Shown piece after piece: positions 40,184 to 48,785 of a stretch of 64,000 bases of DNA; position 1 is the first letter of the stretch, and every line of letters begins with the position of its first letter. The position numbers and the translations under genes are program-made. The stretch is taken from assembly GCF_000429085.1 (NCBI RefSeq), contig NZ_AUBE01000025.1, forward strand, positions 1 through 64,000, read 5' to 3'. The notes under the pieces were generated by a model. The model did no database searches and was not told where the DNA came from. It saw only the letters and a list, made by a program, of their open reading frames with translations. This stretch comes from Streptomyces flavidovirens DSM 40150 (GTDB taxonomy: Bacteria > Actinomycetota > Actinomycetes > Streptomycetales > Streptomycetaceae).

Positions 40184-42199
40184 TCAGGGCCGCATGTGCG
40201 GCGGAAGCGGACGGCAGTGCAGCACGTCCAGGCGGCTGACCGCCCGCGTCAGCACCACGTAGAGGCGGTGCAGGCCCCGGTCCTCGGCGCCGGCGATCTC
40301 GGCCGGTTCGACGGCGACGACGTGGTCGAATTCGAGGCCCTTGGCCAGCGTGGCGGGCAGTACGGACACCCGGCGCTCCTCTCCCGCCGCCGCCTCGCCG
40401 AGCCCCGCCGCGTCCAGCGCCTCCCGCAGCTCCCGCACCCGGCCCGCGTCCGCGACGACGCCCACCGATCCTTCCCGGCTCAGGGCCGCCCGTACCGCGT
40501 CGACGGTCGCGGCCACCACATCCCGCACCTCACGCACCGCCAGCTCCCCGTCGGACCGCAGCGACCGGCCCGGCGGTACGTCGACGTCCAGCGCCCCGAG
40601 CAGCCGGTTCGCCAGCTCCACGATCGCGGCGGGGACACGGAAACCGGTGGTCAGCGGCACGACGGCGGCCGTCTCCTTGCCGAGGTGGGCGAGGAGCTCG
40701 GGCCAGGTGCGGGCGGCCCACGGCGTCGTACCCTGCGCGAGATCGCCCAGCACCGTCACCGAACCGAAGCCGACGCGGCGCGCGATCGCCCGGCACTGCA
40801 TCGGCGAGAGGTCCTGTGCCTCGTCGATGACGACGTGGCCATAGCTTTCGGGCCGCTCGATCAGCCCGGCGACCTCGTCGATCAGCACCAGGTCCGCGGC
40901 CGACCACTTGGCGCTCCGCCAGGACCGCGGCGGCTTCCCCCAGCGGATGGCCTGCCGCTCGTCAGGAGTGAGGAGGGGGTCGGCCGGGTCGGTGAGCACC
41001 GCGGCCACGATCTCCTCCGGGTGGATTTTCGGCCATACCGAGTCGACGAACGCCCCGATCGCCCGGCACCGCCCCATCCGCCGCAGCCACTCGTTGCCGG
41101 TCGGCCCGGCGCGGCGTTCGGCCTGGAGCTGGAGCGCGCGCACGGCGCGGGTGCGGACGCGCTCGCGGCCGACGGCGTACGGGGGCGCCTCCGCCCGTAC
41201 CTCCTCGACGATCCGCTCCAGCTCGCCGAGCGGAATCCGCCAGCGGTACGAGCCGTCGGGCACGGCGACGGCCTCGGCGGGCGCCGACACCCGCCCGTAC
41301 AGCGCGCGTTGGAGCACCTGGCCCATCCGGACGTCGTGCTTGACGGCGGCGGCAGCGGGGCTGTCCTCGGCGCGCACGGGATGGCGCGCGATCTCGTCCT
41401 CGACCGTCGACTGTCTGATGCCGCCCTCGCCGAGCGCCGGCAGCACCTCGCGGATGTACGACAGAAACGTCCGGTTGGGCCCGAGGATCAGGAGGCCGCC
41501 GCGCCTGAGGCGCTGCGGATACGTATAGAGGAGGTACGCCGCGCGGTGCAGGCCGACAGCGGTCTTGCCGGTGCCCGGAGCGCCCTGTACGCAGAGGGAT
41601 TCGGTGAGCCCGGCGCGTACGAGATCGTCCTGCTCCGGCTGGATGGTGGCGGCGATGTCGCGCATCGGACCGACGCGTGGCCGCTCGATCTCACCGGCGA
41701 GGATGCCGCCTTTCGGTACGCCACCCCCCGGTACGCCGCCGCTCTGCTCCCCCGCCGCGAGCCGCTCGTCCTCCAGCCCGGTCAGATCCTCCGAGGCCCC
41801 CTTGCTCCACGGCGCCCAGCCGAACCGCCGGCGCACCCGTACGCCCTGCGGGTCGCGCGCGCTCGCCTGGTAGAAGGCGCGGGAGACGGGGGCGCGCCAG
41901 TCGATGACCAGCGGCGGATCGGCGGGGTGCTCGGCGATGCGGCGGCGCCCGATGTGGTGACTGCGGCCGTCGGCCAGATCCAGCCGCCCGAAGAAGAGCG
42001 GGCTTTCGGGTTCCTCCCGCAACTCCTTGGCGTACGAGCGCAGATGGAAGCCGAGGGCTTCGGCGTCGGCGCCGGAGGCGGACACGTCCTCACCGGTGAC
42101 GACCTGTTCACCGGCGCCCTCGGTCATCCGGGTCAGGGCTGCGCGGCAGAGGTCGTGGAAGGTCCGTTCCTGGCTGAGGGCATGGTCGAGTGACGTCAT
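40184..42199 (-). CDS. HelD/HelR-type superfamily 1 RNA polymerase motor
   Basis: This 671-residue UvrD-like ATPase has an N-terminal region (1-180) with DWRAPVSRAFY, the Q motif IQPEQDDLVRA (186-196), Walker A GAPGTGKT (206-213) and Walker B VVIDEAQDLSPMQ. Motif IV-VI segments are VLGDLAQGTTPWA, TTGFRVPAAIVELA and LYVVLTRAVSRLDVL. HelD-family proteins are not DNA helicases; they dislodge stalled RNA polymerase, and the Streptomyces member HelR confers rifamycin tolerance. It is somewhat shorter than characterised actinobacterial HelD (about 720-780 by recollection). It is downstream of a tetR gene on the same strand with a 42-base gap. Confidence 0.87.
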   Translation of the reverse strand: MTSLDHALSQERTFHDLCRAALTRMTEGAGEQVVTGEDVSASGADAEALGFHLRSYAKELREEPESPLFFGRLDLADGRSHHIGRRRIAEHPADPPLVIDWRAPVSRAFYQASARDPQGVRVRRRFGWAPWSKGASEDLTGLEDERLAAGEQSGGVPGGGVPKGGILAGEIERPRVGPMRDIAATIQPEQDDLVRAGLTESLCVQGAPGTGKTAVGLHRAAYLLYTYPQRLRRGGLLILGPNRTFLSYIREVLPALGEGGIRQSTVEDEIARHPVRAEDSPAAAAVKHDVRMGQVLQRALYGRVSAPAEAVAVPDGSYRWRIPLGELERIVEEVRAEAPPYAVGRERVRTRAVRALQLQAERRAGPTGNEWLRRMGRCRAIGAFVDSVWPKIHPEEIVAAVLTDPADPLLTPDERQAIRWGKPPRSWRSAKWSAADLVLIDEVAGLIERPESYGHVVIDEAQDLSPMQCRAIARRVGFGSVTVLGDLAQGTTPWAARTWPELLAHLGKETAAVVPLTTGFRVPAAIVELANRLLGALDVDVPPGRSLRSDGELAVREVRDVVAATVDAVRAALSREGSVGVVADAGRVRELREALDAAGLGEAAAGEERRVSVLPATLAKGLEFDHVVAVEPAEIAGAEDRGLHRLYVVLTRAVSRLDVLHCRPLPPHMRP

Positions 42200-42241
42200 C
42201 CACCCAAGATAACGTAACCTAGTAACGAATTTAACCTAGCA

Positions 42242-42862
42242 TTAGAATTTGGACCCGAGTCCGGCCCTCAGCTGCCCGAAGGCGAGAGCAGCCGCCGCCA
42301 CGGCCCCCGGAAGCACGTCCTCCGCGCGCTCCCCCGCCTCGATCCGGCGCCAGTTCTCCTCCGCGAGGATCCGCTGTACGGCCACGATCTGCCCGGCCGC
42401 GAGCCGTGCGGCGACGAGGTCGTCCGGTCCGTCGAGGGCGGCGGCGAGCGCCTGCTCGGAACGCCGCACGTACGCATGGAGCCGAGCCACCAGGCTCGGC
42501 GTCCCGTACAGCAGCCGGTGGAAGGCCAGCACGTCGGCGTCGTCGCTGAGCCCGGTCACGGGCTCGCGCCGGCCGAGGCCCGCCAGGAAGTGCCGGTGCA
42601 GGGCGTCCAGCGGCGAGAGCCCCTCCGCCCGCCCGGCGGTCACCACACGGGCCGCCTCGTCCTCATGGTCGGCGAACCGGTGCAGGGCGAGGTCTTCCTT
42701 CGCGGGGAAGTAGCGGAAGAGCGTCGGCTTGGAGATCTCGGCCGCGGCCGCCACCTCGGCGACGGAGACCTTGTCGAAGCCCTTCTCCAGGAACAGGGCG
42801 ATCGCGGCATCGGAGATCACCCGGTACGTCCGCTGCTTCTTCCGCTCGCGCAAACCACTCAT
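42242..42862 (-). CDS. TetR-family transcriptional regulator
   Basis: This 206-residue regulator has an N-terminal HTH (residues about 10-55; RTYRVISDAAIALFLEKGFD, then VSVAEVAAAAEISKPTLFRY and FPAKEDL). The C-terminal ligand/dimer domain is helical (AllR/MftR-like SACE_7040 type). The ATG at 42862 is chosen at MSGLRERKKQRTYR. A TetR-type palindrome lies 21-44 bases upstream. The ligand is unknown. Downstream is the HelD-like gene (42 bases), so rifamycin-type or RNAP-directed stress could be the context, an inference. Confidence 0.9.
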   Translation of the reverse strand: MSGLRERKKQRTYRVISDAAIALFLEKGFDKVSVAEVAAAAEISKPTLFRYFPAKEDLALHRFADHEDEAARVVTAGRAEGLSPLDALHRHFLAGLGRREPVTGLSDDADVLAFHRLLYGTPSLVARLHAYVRRSEQALAAALDGPDDLVAARLAAGQIVAVQRILAEENWRRIEAGERAEDVLPGAVAAAALAFGQLRAGLGSKF

Positions 42863-42882
42863 GAGGACGAAGCGTACGCGCT

Positions 42883-42906
42883 TGACCTCAACAGAACTTG
42901 AGGTCA
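42883..42906. promoter_or_regulatory. Palindromic operator upstream of the tetR gene
   Basis: TGACCTCAA-CAGAAC-TTGAGGTCA, perfect 9-bp arms, 24 bp overall, ends 21 bases before the tetR start and overlaps the HAD gene stop codon by 3 bases. Position and form fit TetR autorepression. Confidence 0.75.
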
Positions 42907-43617
42907 CGGACTCGCCATCGCCCGTACCGTCGCGAGCACCGGCTCCAGGGTGTCCACGACCACCTCCGCCCCCGCCCCGCGCAGCCGCCGCGCCCGCGTC
43001 TCGTCGCGCGCGTAGCCGAGGAACCGTACGCCCGCCTCCTGCGCCGCGAAGAGGTCCGACGGTGTGTCGCCGATCATCAGCGTCGCGTCCGGGCAGGCGC
43101 CCAAGCCGGTCAGGGCGCGCTTGACGCAGTCGGGGTCCGGCTTGAGCCGGCTCAGGTCGGTCGTACGGCCGTAGAAGTGCGGCGCGAAGCAGCCGGCGAG
43201 GCCACGGCCGGTCAGGTACTGCTCCGCGACCAGCGGGGAGTTGTTCGTCGTGATCGCGAGGCGCCCGCCGACCGCGCTCCAGGTGCGTACCAGCGGGTCG
43301 GCGTAAGGGGTGGGCCGGGCGGTGGCGGCGGCGCGGAGTTCCTCGCGGGTGAGCTCTTCCTCCAGGGCCTGGACCAAGTCGCCGCCGGGGCGGATCCGGG
43401 CCACGGCCCGCAGGACGGCGAGCGGGTCGTCCGAAGCCAAGCCCTCCTGGGCCGACGGCACATGGTGGCCGCGTTTCTCCAGCCAGTCGGCCAGGCCGGC
43501 CGCCACGTCGTGCGCCCGGCGGCCCGCGAAGAGCCGGCACATGGGGCCGTCGAAGTCGAAGAGCACGCATTGCGCACCCTTGATCAGATTCCGCAGTTGC
43601 TGGATCACCGGTGCCAC
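42904..43617 (-). CDS. HAD-superfamily phosphatase (PGP/phosphoglycolate-type)
   Basis: This 237-residue HAD hydrolase has the nucleophile Asp in CVLFDFDGPMCRLF (Asp21, Asp23), motif II ITTNNS, and motif III/IV LKPDPDCVKRAL and LMIGDTPSDLFAAQEAG. A cap domain spans about 30-95. The GTG at 43617 (VAPVIQQLRN) is preceded by AAGGCGG. The substrate is unknown, although the class often acts on phosphoglycolate or similar small molecules. It lies on the same strand as, and upstream of, the tetR gene, and the operator overlaps its stop codon. Confidence 0.87.
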   Translation of the reverse strand: MAPVIQQLRNLIKGAQCVLFDFDGPMCRLFAGRRAHDVAAGLADWLEKRGHHVPSAQEGLASDDPLAVLRAVARIRPGGDLVQALEEELTREELRAAATARPTPYADPLVRTWSAVGGRLAITTNNSPLVAEQYLTGRGLAGCFAPHFYGRTTDLSRLKPDPDCVKRALTGLGACPDATLMIGDTPSDLFAAQEAGVRFLGYARDETRARRLRGAGAEVVVDTLEPVLATVRAMASP

Positions 43618-43699
43618 CTGTCCGCCTTGAGCCACATCAGGAGTCGCTTGAAAGTGTCGGGGCAGACGTGACGGTGTTCCAGAGGGCGTCGAACCAGGC

Positions 43700-44944
43700 T
43701 CAGAAGATGTCCGGGCACCACGGTCGCCTGGGGGTACGGAACAGGGCGTCGGCAACGGCGGCGGCGCCCGCCGACTCCTCCGTGACCCGGCCGAGCGCGA
43801 CCAGCCGCACCGCGGACTCCTCACCCAGGTACAGCGACCCCAACTCCCGTACGTCCAGCGTCAGATCGGGCGACTCGGCGGAAGGCGCACACACCGCCCC
43901 GTCCGCCGAGGCGTCCAGCCGGAACCGCCCGCCGGCCAGCCCCGCCGCATCGTGCACCTGAAGTACGAGCGAGCCGGGCACCGCGTACGTGCGGGCCTCC
44001 AGGGCCCGTACGACGTCCAGCAGCCGCACCCACAGCAAATCCGCCTGGGTGACGATCCTGGCGGCGCGGGGATCCGGGAGCAGGAGGGGAAGCAGATCGT
44101 CACTGGCGCGGTATCCGGACCGTACCGTCGTGATCCAGTCGACCGCGCAGACGAAGTGCCACAGCGCGCGCTCCGCCGCCGGCGACACCGCGATCATGTC
44201 GCGTACGGTCGCCGTGTTCAGCGGCTGCTTGGCGTCGCCCCACTTCTCGTCGGCCTGGTAGACCAGCAGCCCCTCCACCTCGCCCTGCGCCGACCGGTAC
44301 ACGGCGTAGAACGGCTCGGTCCAGGGCTGGAACGACATGACGACCTGTCCGGTGCCGAGCTGCCACCAGCGCTCGTCCCGGTCGACGGCGCCGTGCTGCG
44401 TCGCGCGGAAGCGCTCGTGCAGTTCAGGCCCGAGCTTCCGTACGTCGGCCCCGTCGACCAGATCGATCCGGCCCCCGTCGCCGGGCCCCGCCCAGCGCGC
44501 GTCCAGCCCGGCCCTGGGTACGTCGACCTCCCACTCGGTGATCGACGCGGCGGGCCCGAACCCGTGCCGCCCGTAGATCCGGTACTCGGCGGCGATCAGC
44601 GTCGACAGCACATCCCCGCGCTCCTTCGCCGCCGCGAGGTCCGCGTCCATCATCCGGCTGAGCAGCCCCCGGCGGCGGTGCGTCGGCGACACGGTCACGT
44701 TCGACACAGCGCTCGCCGGGACCTTCCCCCCGCCCGGCACCGTGAGCTCCTGGGCGAAGGAGCGGTACGTCGCGACACAGCGCCCGTCGTCGAACGCGCC
44801 CCGGATACGCGGCAGGCCCATGTGCGGCAGGCGCTCCGCCGCTTCGTCCTCCCGGACGACGGGCGGCCGGAGGAAACCGGTGGCGAGTGCGCGCAGCCAG
44901 TCGGTGAATTCTGACTCGGTGATCGTGCGGACGTCGACACTCAT
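43700..44944 (-). CDS. Eis-type GNAT N-acetyltransferase
   Basis: This 414-residue protein has the three-part Eis architecture: N-terminal GNAT (1-135), central GNAT-like (about 145-290) and C-terminal SCP2-like domain (about 300-414). The acetyl-CoA segment is NVTVSPTHRRRGLLSRMM (82-99). Tyr124 in EYRIYGRHGFG and the free C-terminal carboxylate of PWCPDIF match the catalytic acid/base pair of mycobacterial Eis. Those enzymes form hexamers and multi-acetylate aminoglycosides and other amines. Natural substrates in Streptomyces are not known. It is downstream of the asparaginase gene on the same strand. Confidence 0.93.
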   Translation of the reverse strand: MSVDVRTITESEFTDWLRALATGFLRPPVVREDEAAERLPHMGLPRIRGAFDDGRCVATYRSFAQELTVPGGGKVPASAVSNVTVSPTHRRRGLLSRMMDADLAAAKERGDVLSTLIAAEYRIYGRHGFGPAASITEWEVDVPRAGLDARWAGPGDGGRIDLVDGADVRKLGPELHERFRATQHGAVDRDERWWQLGTGQVVMSFQPWTEPFYAVYRSAQGEVEGLLVYQADEKWGDAKQPLNTATVRDMIAVSPAAERALWHFVCAVDWITTVRSGYRASDDLLPLLLPDPRAARIVTQADLLWVRLLDVVRALEARTYAVPGSLVLQVHDAAGLAGGRFRLDASADGAVCAPSAESPDLTLDVRELGSLYLGEESAVRLVALGRVTEESAGAAAVADALFRTPRRPWCPDIF

Positions 44945-45065
44945 GCGCCCACGCTAAGCACACCGGACACGCCCTGTCGCGTGCTTTTCCGCCCGCCCGG
45001 CCGGCCGCCCGCCGACCAGCCCTCGCTGCCCGCCGACCAGCCGCCCCGCGCCCGGACTCCGGCCC

Positions 45066-46046
45066 TCAGAACGCCGCCCGTATCTCCCCCACCTCGGCGG
45101 CTCCGCCCATCAGCGGCGCCCGTCCGATCCGCTCCACCACCGGCCCGTCCACGCCGAGCCGCCGCAGCGCCCGCGCCAGCACCGGCCCCAGGGCGCGCGT
45201 CGCTCCGTCGTCGACCTTGAACGCCAGGGCGCGGCCGTCCGGCAGGGCCACCGCCTGGACCGCCTCGGCGCCCATCTTGGACAGCGTGCCCGGCACCTCG
45301 CGCATCAGCCAGGTGTCGGGGCGGCGCGTACCGGCGACGTACTCCGGGTGCGCGCGCATCGCGTCCGCGACGCGGCGCTCGGCCGTACCCGGCTCGGCCA
45401 GCACGAAGCCGCGGAACGCCGTCGCGAGACCGACCAGGCTGATCCCCATCAGAGGCGCGCCGCACCCGTCCGTACCCACCGCCGCGACCCGCTCGCCGCT
45501 CGCCTCCTCGACCACGCGCAGCACGAGCTGCTGCAACGGATGCGCGGGATCCAGATAAGAGGCCGTGTCCCACCCGTTCAGCCCGCACACCGCCAGCATC
45601 GCCGCGTGCTTGCCCGAGCAGTTCATCGTGAGCCGCTCCCGCACACCGCCCGCCGCCAGGTACGACTCGGCCTCCACCGGGTCCAGCGGCAGATCGGGCG
45701 GAGTCTGGAGGTCCGCCTCCGTGAGTCCGGCGTCCGCCAGCATCTTCCGTACGAGATCGAGCTGGAAGCGCTCCCCCGAGTGACTCGCGGCCGCCAGCGC
45801 CAGCCGCTCCCCCGAAAGGTCGAGCCCGGCCCGCAGGATCGCCGCCGCCTGCATCGGCTTGTTGCTGGAGCGGGGGAAGACCGGGGCGTACGGATCCCCG
45901 ACCGCCAGGTCCACACTGCCGTCCGCCGCCAGCACGACCAGCGAACCCCGGTGCCGGCCCTCGACGAAACCGGAACGGACGACTTCCGCGAGGACCGGGG
46001 ATATGACCGGGGGCGTGGCGGCAGCGGCGGCGGTGCTGGAGGACAT
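45066..46046 (-). CDS. Asparaginase of the Rhizobium etli AnsA/ReAII type
   Basis: This 326-residue protein of the Asparaginase_II (PF06089) family, distinct from the E. coli fold, is serine-lysine based. The nucleophile region is FPRSSNKPMQAAAILRAG (SxxK), followed by AAASHSGERFQ, TMNCSGKHAAMLA and VGTDGCGAPLMGI. The active site includes the zinc or Cys-Lys motif CSGKHA. It hydrolyses L-asparagine to aspartate and ammonia. The start ATG (MSSSTAAAA) is preceded by GGAAGGTCGAG. The eis-like gene follows after 121 bases. Confidence 0.88.
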   Translation of the reverse strand: MSSSTAAAAATPPVISPVLAEVVRSGFVEGRHRGSLVVLAADGSVDLAVGDPYAPVFPRSSNKPMQAAAILRAGLDLSGERLALAAASHSGERFQLDLVRKMLADAGLTEADLQTPPDLPLDPVEAESYLAAGGVRERLTMNCSGKHAAMLAVCGLNGWDTASYLDPAHPLQQLVLRVVEEASGERVAAVGTDGCGAPLMGISLVGLATAFRGFVLAEPGTAERRVADAMRAHPEYVAGTRRPDTWLMREVPGTLSKMGAEAVQAVALPDGRALAFKVDDGATRALGPVLARALRRLGVDGPVVERIGRAPLMGGAAEVGEIRAAF

Positions 46047-46099
46047 CTCGACCTTCCGGGAACGGGAACAGACCAGGCTCCCGCAAGGCCGGCGTGGCC

Positions 46100-46702
46100 T
46101 CAGGTCAGCAGGTCGTCTACTTGTGCTTCCCCATCACGGTACCTGCGGGCAATCTCCGCACTGCAATCGTCCGCCGTCCGCTGAAGCTGCTGCCGGCGCC
46201 GCGAGACCTGCTGCTCGTACCGGACCAGCCGCCCCATGGCCGCGTGCAGTTCCTCGTCCGTACGGGCAGCCAGGTCCGACAGCTCCACGTCCGCCAGCAT
46301 CTCGGCGGCCAGCAGCCGGAACTCCTCGCTGTGCGGGGTGGACATCGTCACGTGTCGGGCGGACGAGCGGTGCTGGGAAGGGGCGTCCGCGAGGATCTCC
46401 GACAGCCGCTCGACGACAGGGGACTCCGGCCCCGTACGCCGCGCCAGCTCGGCCCGCAGAATGTCGATCCGCCCGTGCAGCAGACGCCGCACATAGCTGA
46501 GGTCCGCCTCGTCCCGCTGCGAGTCCCGGCGCAGGCCGCGCAGTTCGGGCAGCCGCAGCCCGCCGAGATCGTTGCGCGTCTCACGATCCGCGCTCTCGCC
46601 GGTCCGCTGCGCCGGTGGCCGGGCGGCGGGAGCGGATGTCGTCAGCTGGATCATTTGCATAGGTACGGGGCCGGGCGGCTGCCCGGCGCCAGGTGTGCTC
46701 AT
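46100..46702 (-). CDS. rsiG: RsiG, c-di-GMP-responsive anti-sigma factor of WhiG
   Basis: This 200-residue protein is predicted to be a helical hairpin. It carries two copies of the E(x3)S(x2)R(x3)Q(x3)D c-di-GMP motif. Copy 2 is exact: Glu163, Ser167, Arg170, Gln174, Asp178. Copy 1 is Glu65, Ser69, Arg72, His76, Asp80, with His in the Gln position. In S. venezuelae RsiG sequesters the sporulation sigma factor WhiG only when c-di-GMP is bound. The disordered N-terminus (1-45) is typical. The ATG at 46702 (MSTPGAGQPP) follows GAGGGGACGGAA. The dtd gene is divergent. Confidence 0.92.
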   Translation of the reverse strand: MSTPGAGQPPGPVPMQMIQLTTSAPAARPPAQRTGESADRETRNDLGGLRLPELRGLRRDSQRDEADLSYVRRLLHGRIDILRAELARRTGPESPVVERLSEILADAPSQHRSSARHVTMSTPHSEEFRLLAAEMLADVELSDLAARTDEELHAAMGRLVRYEQQVSRRRQQLQRTADDCSAEIARRYRDGEAQVDDLLT

Positions 46703-46818
46703 GGATTGTTCCGTCCCCTCGACCGGTGCGGCGCGCACCGCCTTTGTGCATCGTGCCACTCTTGACGGCGGCTACGCAGGTGCTCTACGCCCGTTCAGCC
46801 CCCGATACATTGCTGCGT

Positions 46819-47244
46819 ATGCGTGCAGTGGTGCAGAGAGTGGACGGCGCGAGCGTCGTCGTGGCCGGACAGACGGTCGGCGAAATCGTTGGCGAAGGGC
46901 TGTGTGTGCTGGTGGGAGTAACCCACGAGGACACAACGGACAAGGCCGCACAGCTCGCCAGGAAGCTGTGGTCGGTCCGGATCCTCGCGGGCGAGAAGTC
47001 CTGCTCGGATGTGAATGCGCCGCTTCTGGTCATTTCACAGTTCACCCTCTACGGGGACGCCCGCAAGGGCCGCCGCCCCACCTGGAACGCCGCGGCCCCC
47101 GGCGAGATCGCCGAACCGCTGGTGGACGAGGTCGTCGCGCAGCTGCGCGCGCTGGGCGCGCACGTGGAGACGGGCCGCTTCGGAGCCCAGATGCGGGTCT
47201 CCCTCACGAACGACGGCCCGTTCACAGTCCTGATCGAAGTCTGA
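46819..47244 (+). CDS. dtd: D-aminoacyl-tRNA deacylase
   Basis: This 141-residue protein starts MRAVVQRVDGASVVVAG, the canonical Dtd opening. It has SQFTLYGDARKGRRP (Ser and Phe of the chiral-proofreading pocket) and the Gly-cisPro motif in NDGPFTVLIEV (about 131-141). Dtd removes D-amino acids and glycine wrongly charged on tRNAs. There is no ribosome-binding site before the ATG at 46819; TACATT (46806-46811) is 7 bases upstream, so it is probably leaderless. It is divergent from rsiG. Confidence 0.95.
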   Translation: MRAVVQRVDGASVVVAGQTVGEIVGEGLCVLVGVTHEDTTDKAAQLARKLWSVRILAGEKSCSDVNAPLLVISQFTLYGDARKGRRPTWNAAAPGEIAEPLVDEVVAQLRALGAHVETGRFGAQMRVSLTNDGPFTVLIEV

Positions 47245-47286
47245 GCAGCGCGGAGCGCGGACCTACGGTCAGCGCCGAGCCCGGAC

Positions 47287-48267
47287 CTACGGCTCTACGA
47301 CGACTTCCTGCGCCGCCGCCGTGTTCCCCGCCAGCAGCTCCGCGTCCACCGGCACATTGCGCTTGACGAGCGCGAGCGCGATCGGCCCCAGCTCGTGGTG
47401 GCGGGCCGACGTGGTGACGAACCCCAGCTGGCGCCCCTCCTCACCGTCCGCCGCCAGCCGCACCGGGGTCCCCGGCCCCGGCAGCAGCACATCGCTGCCG
47501 TCCAGGTGCAGGAAGACGAGCCGCCGCGGCGGCTTCCCCAGGTTCTGGACGCGGGCGACCGTCTCCTGCCCCCGGTAGCAGCCCTTCTGGAGGTGTACGG
47601 CGCTGCCGATCCAGCCCAGCTCGTGCGGGATGGTGCGGTGGTCGGTCTCGAAGCCGAGGCGCGGCCGGTGGGCCTCGACGCGCAGGGCCTCGTACGCGAG
47701 GATGCCGGCCGCCGGGCCATGAGCCCCGGCGTACGCCTCCAGCTCACCGCGCGGCAGGAACAGGTCACGGCCGTGCGGGGTCTCGCGTACGGCCACGCCC
47801 TTCGGCACGTCGGCGATCGAGCCGGCCGGCAGGTGGACGACCGCGAAGTCCTCGGTCCGGTCGGCGGTCTCCACCCGGTAGAAGAACTTCATCGACTCCA
47901 GGTACGCGATGAGATCGCCCTGCGTACCCGGCTCGACGTGCATCCACACCGTCTCGCCGTCGTCGACGAGGTACATCGCGTGCTCGACATGACCGTGCGC
48001 GGAAAGGATCAACGCCTCGGTGGCCTGGCCCGCCGGGAGATCGCTGACGTGCTGCGTGAGCAGGAGGTGCAGCCAGCTCAGCCGGTCGTCACCGCTGACG
48101 GTGACGACGCCGCGGTGCGAGAGGTCGACGAAACCGGTGCCGCCGGCGAGCGCGCGCTGCTCGCGGAACAGGTCTCCGTAGTGCGCGGCGACACCTTCGT
48201 CGCGCCCTTCGGCGGGGACGGCGCCGGGCAGGGACAGCAGGGGGCTTGCCGGTGAGTGTGGCTGCAT
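47287..48267 (-). CDS. YgfZ/GcvT-like folate-binding protein
   Basis: This 326-residue protein of the GcvT superfamily has the diagnostic KGCYRGQETVARVQNLGK motif (near residue 230). Folate-binding segments are present in LSWLHLLLTQHVSDLPAGQA. In E. coli YgfZ helps assemble or repair certain Fe-S enzymes (MiaB and others). The ATG at 48267 (MQPHSPASPLL) is chosen over an in-frame extension because the latter begins inside nur. It follows nur by 10 bases on the same strand, so it is likely co-transcribed. Confidence 0.92.
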   Translation of the reverse strand: MQPHSPASPLLSLPGAVPAEGRDEGVAAHYGDLFREQRALAGGTGFVDLSHRGVVTVSGDDRLSWLHLLLTQHVSDLPAGQATEALILSAHGHVEHAMYLVDDGETVWMHVEPGTQGDLIAYLESMKFFYRVETADRTEDFAVVHLPAGSIADVPKGVAVRETPHGRDLFLPRGELEAYAGAHGPAAGILAYEALRVEAHRPRLGFETDHRTIPHELGWIGSAVHLQKGCYRGQETVARVQNLGKPPRRLVFLHLDGSDVLLPGPGTPVRLAADGEEGRQLGFVTTSARHHELGPIALALVKRNVPVDAELLAGNTAAAQEVVVEP

Positions 48268-48277
48268 ACCCGCCAGC

Positions 48278-48739
48278 CTACGACTCGGTAGTTGAAGCCT
48301 GCGACGAAGCCTGCGCCGATGCCCTCGCGGCACACTTCTCGCAGCGCCCGAAGATCGCGAAGTGCTTCATGTCCGTCTCGAAGCCGAACGTCTCACGCAG
48401 CTTGGCCGTGAAGTCGGCGGCGACCGCGATGTCCGCCTCGATCACGTTCGTACAGTCCCGGCAGACCAGGTGGATGTGGTGGTGGCGGTCCGCCAGGTGG
48501 TACGTCGGGGCCCCGTGCCCCAGGTGCGCGTGGCTGACCAGACCCAGCTCCTCCAGGAGCTCCAGGGTCCGGTAGACGGTGGAGATGTTCACACCGGACG
48601 CGGTCTTGCGTACCTCGACGAGGATGTCGTCAGGTGTCGCGTGCTCCAGGGTGTCCACGGCCTCCAGGACAAGCTGACGCTGGGGCGTCAGCCGGTAGCC
48701 GCGCTGCCGCAGGTCGCTTTTCCAGTCGGTGCTCACCAC
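48278..48739 (-). CDS. nur: Nur, nickel-responsive Fur-family regulator
   Basis: This 153-residue Fur-family protein has a winged helix (about 1-85, LRQRGYRLTPQRQLVLEAV, SGVNISTVYRTLELLEELG) and a metal/dimer domain with HHHIHLVCRDC, FAIFGRCEKC and several His. I recall the S. coelicolor Nur (SCO4180) sequence as very similar, including the DWKSDLRQRGYRLTP opening. Nur represses nickel uptake and the Fe-SOD gene sodF and permits the Ni-SOD gene sodN in nickel. The start is GTG at 48739 or 48736. TACACT (complement of 48746-48751) is 6 bases upstream, compatible with a leaderless mRNA. The C-terminal tail after CEKC is a short low-complexity extension (ASAQASSQAS). Confidence 0.92.
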   Translation of the reverse strand: MVSTDWKSDLRQRGYRLTPQRQLVLEAVDTLEHATPDDILVEVRKTASGVNISTVYRTLELLEELGLVSHAHLGHGAPTYHLADRHHHIHLVCRDCTNVIEADIAVAADFTAKLRETFGFETDMKHFAIFGRCEKCAARASAQASSQASTTES

Positions 48740-48785
48740 GTGCCCAGTGTAGGCAGCGCGGCGAGCGACCGACGGGGTGTCCGGC

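Noticed and set aside
40145..42193. A 682-codon plus-strand frame opposite the HelD-like gene
   Set aside because: Shadow of the minus-strand ATPase, which carries Walker and UvrD motifs in the expected order.
42200..42241. Rifamycin-associated element before the HelD-like gene
   Set aside because: The GGGGCTTGC-type palindrome of known helR promoters is absent. The gap holds only two TAACCTAG copies of unknown meaning.
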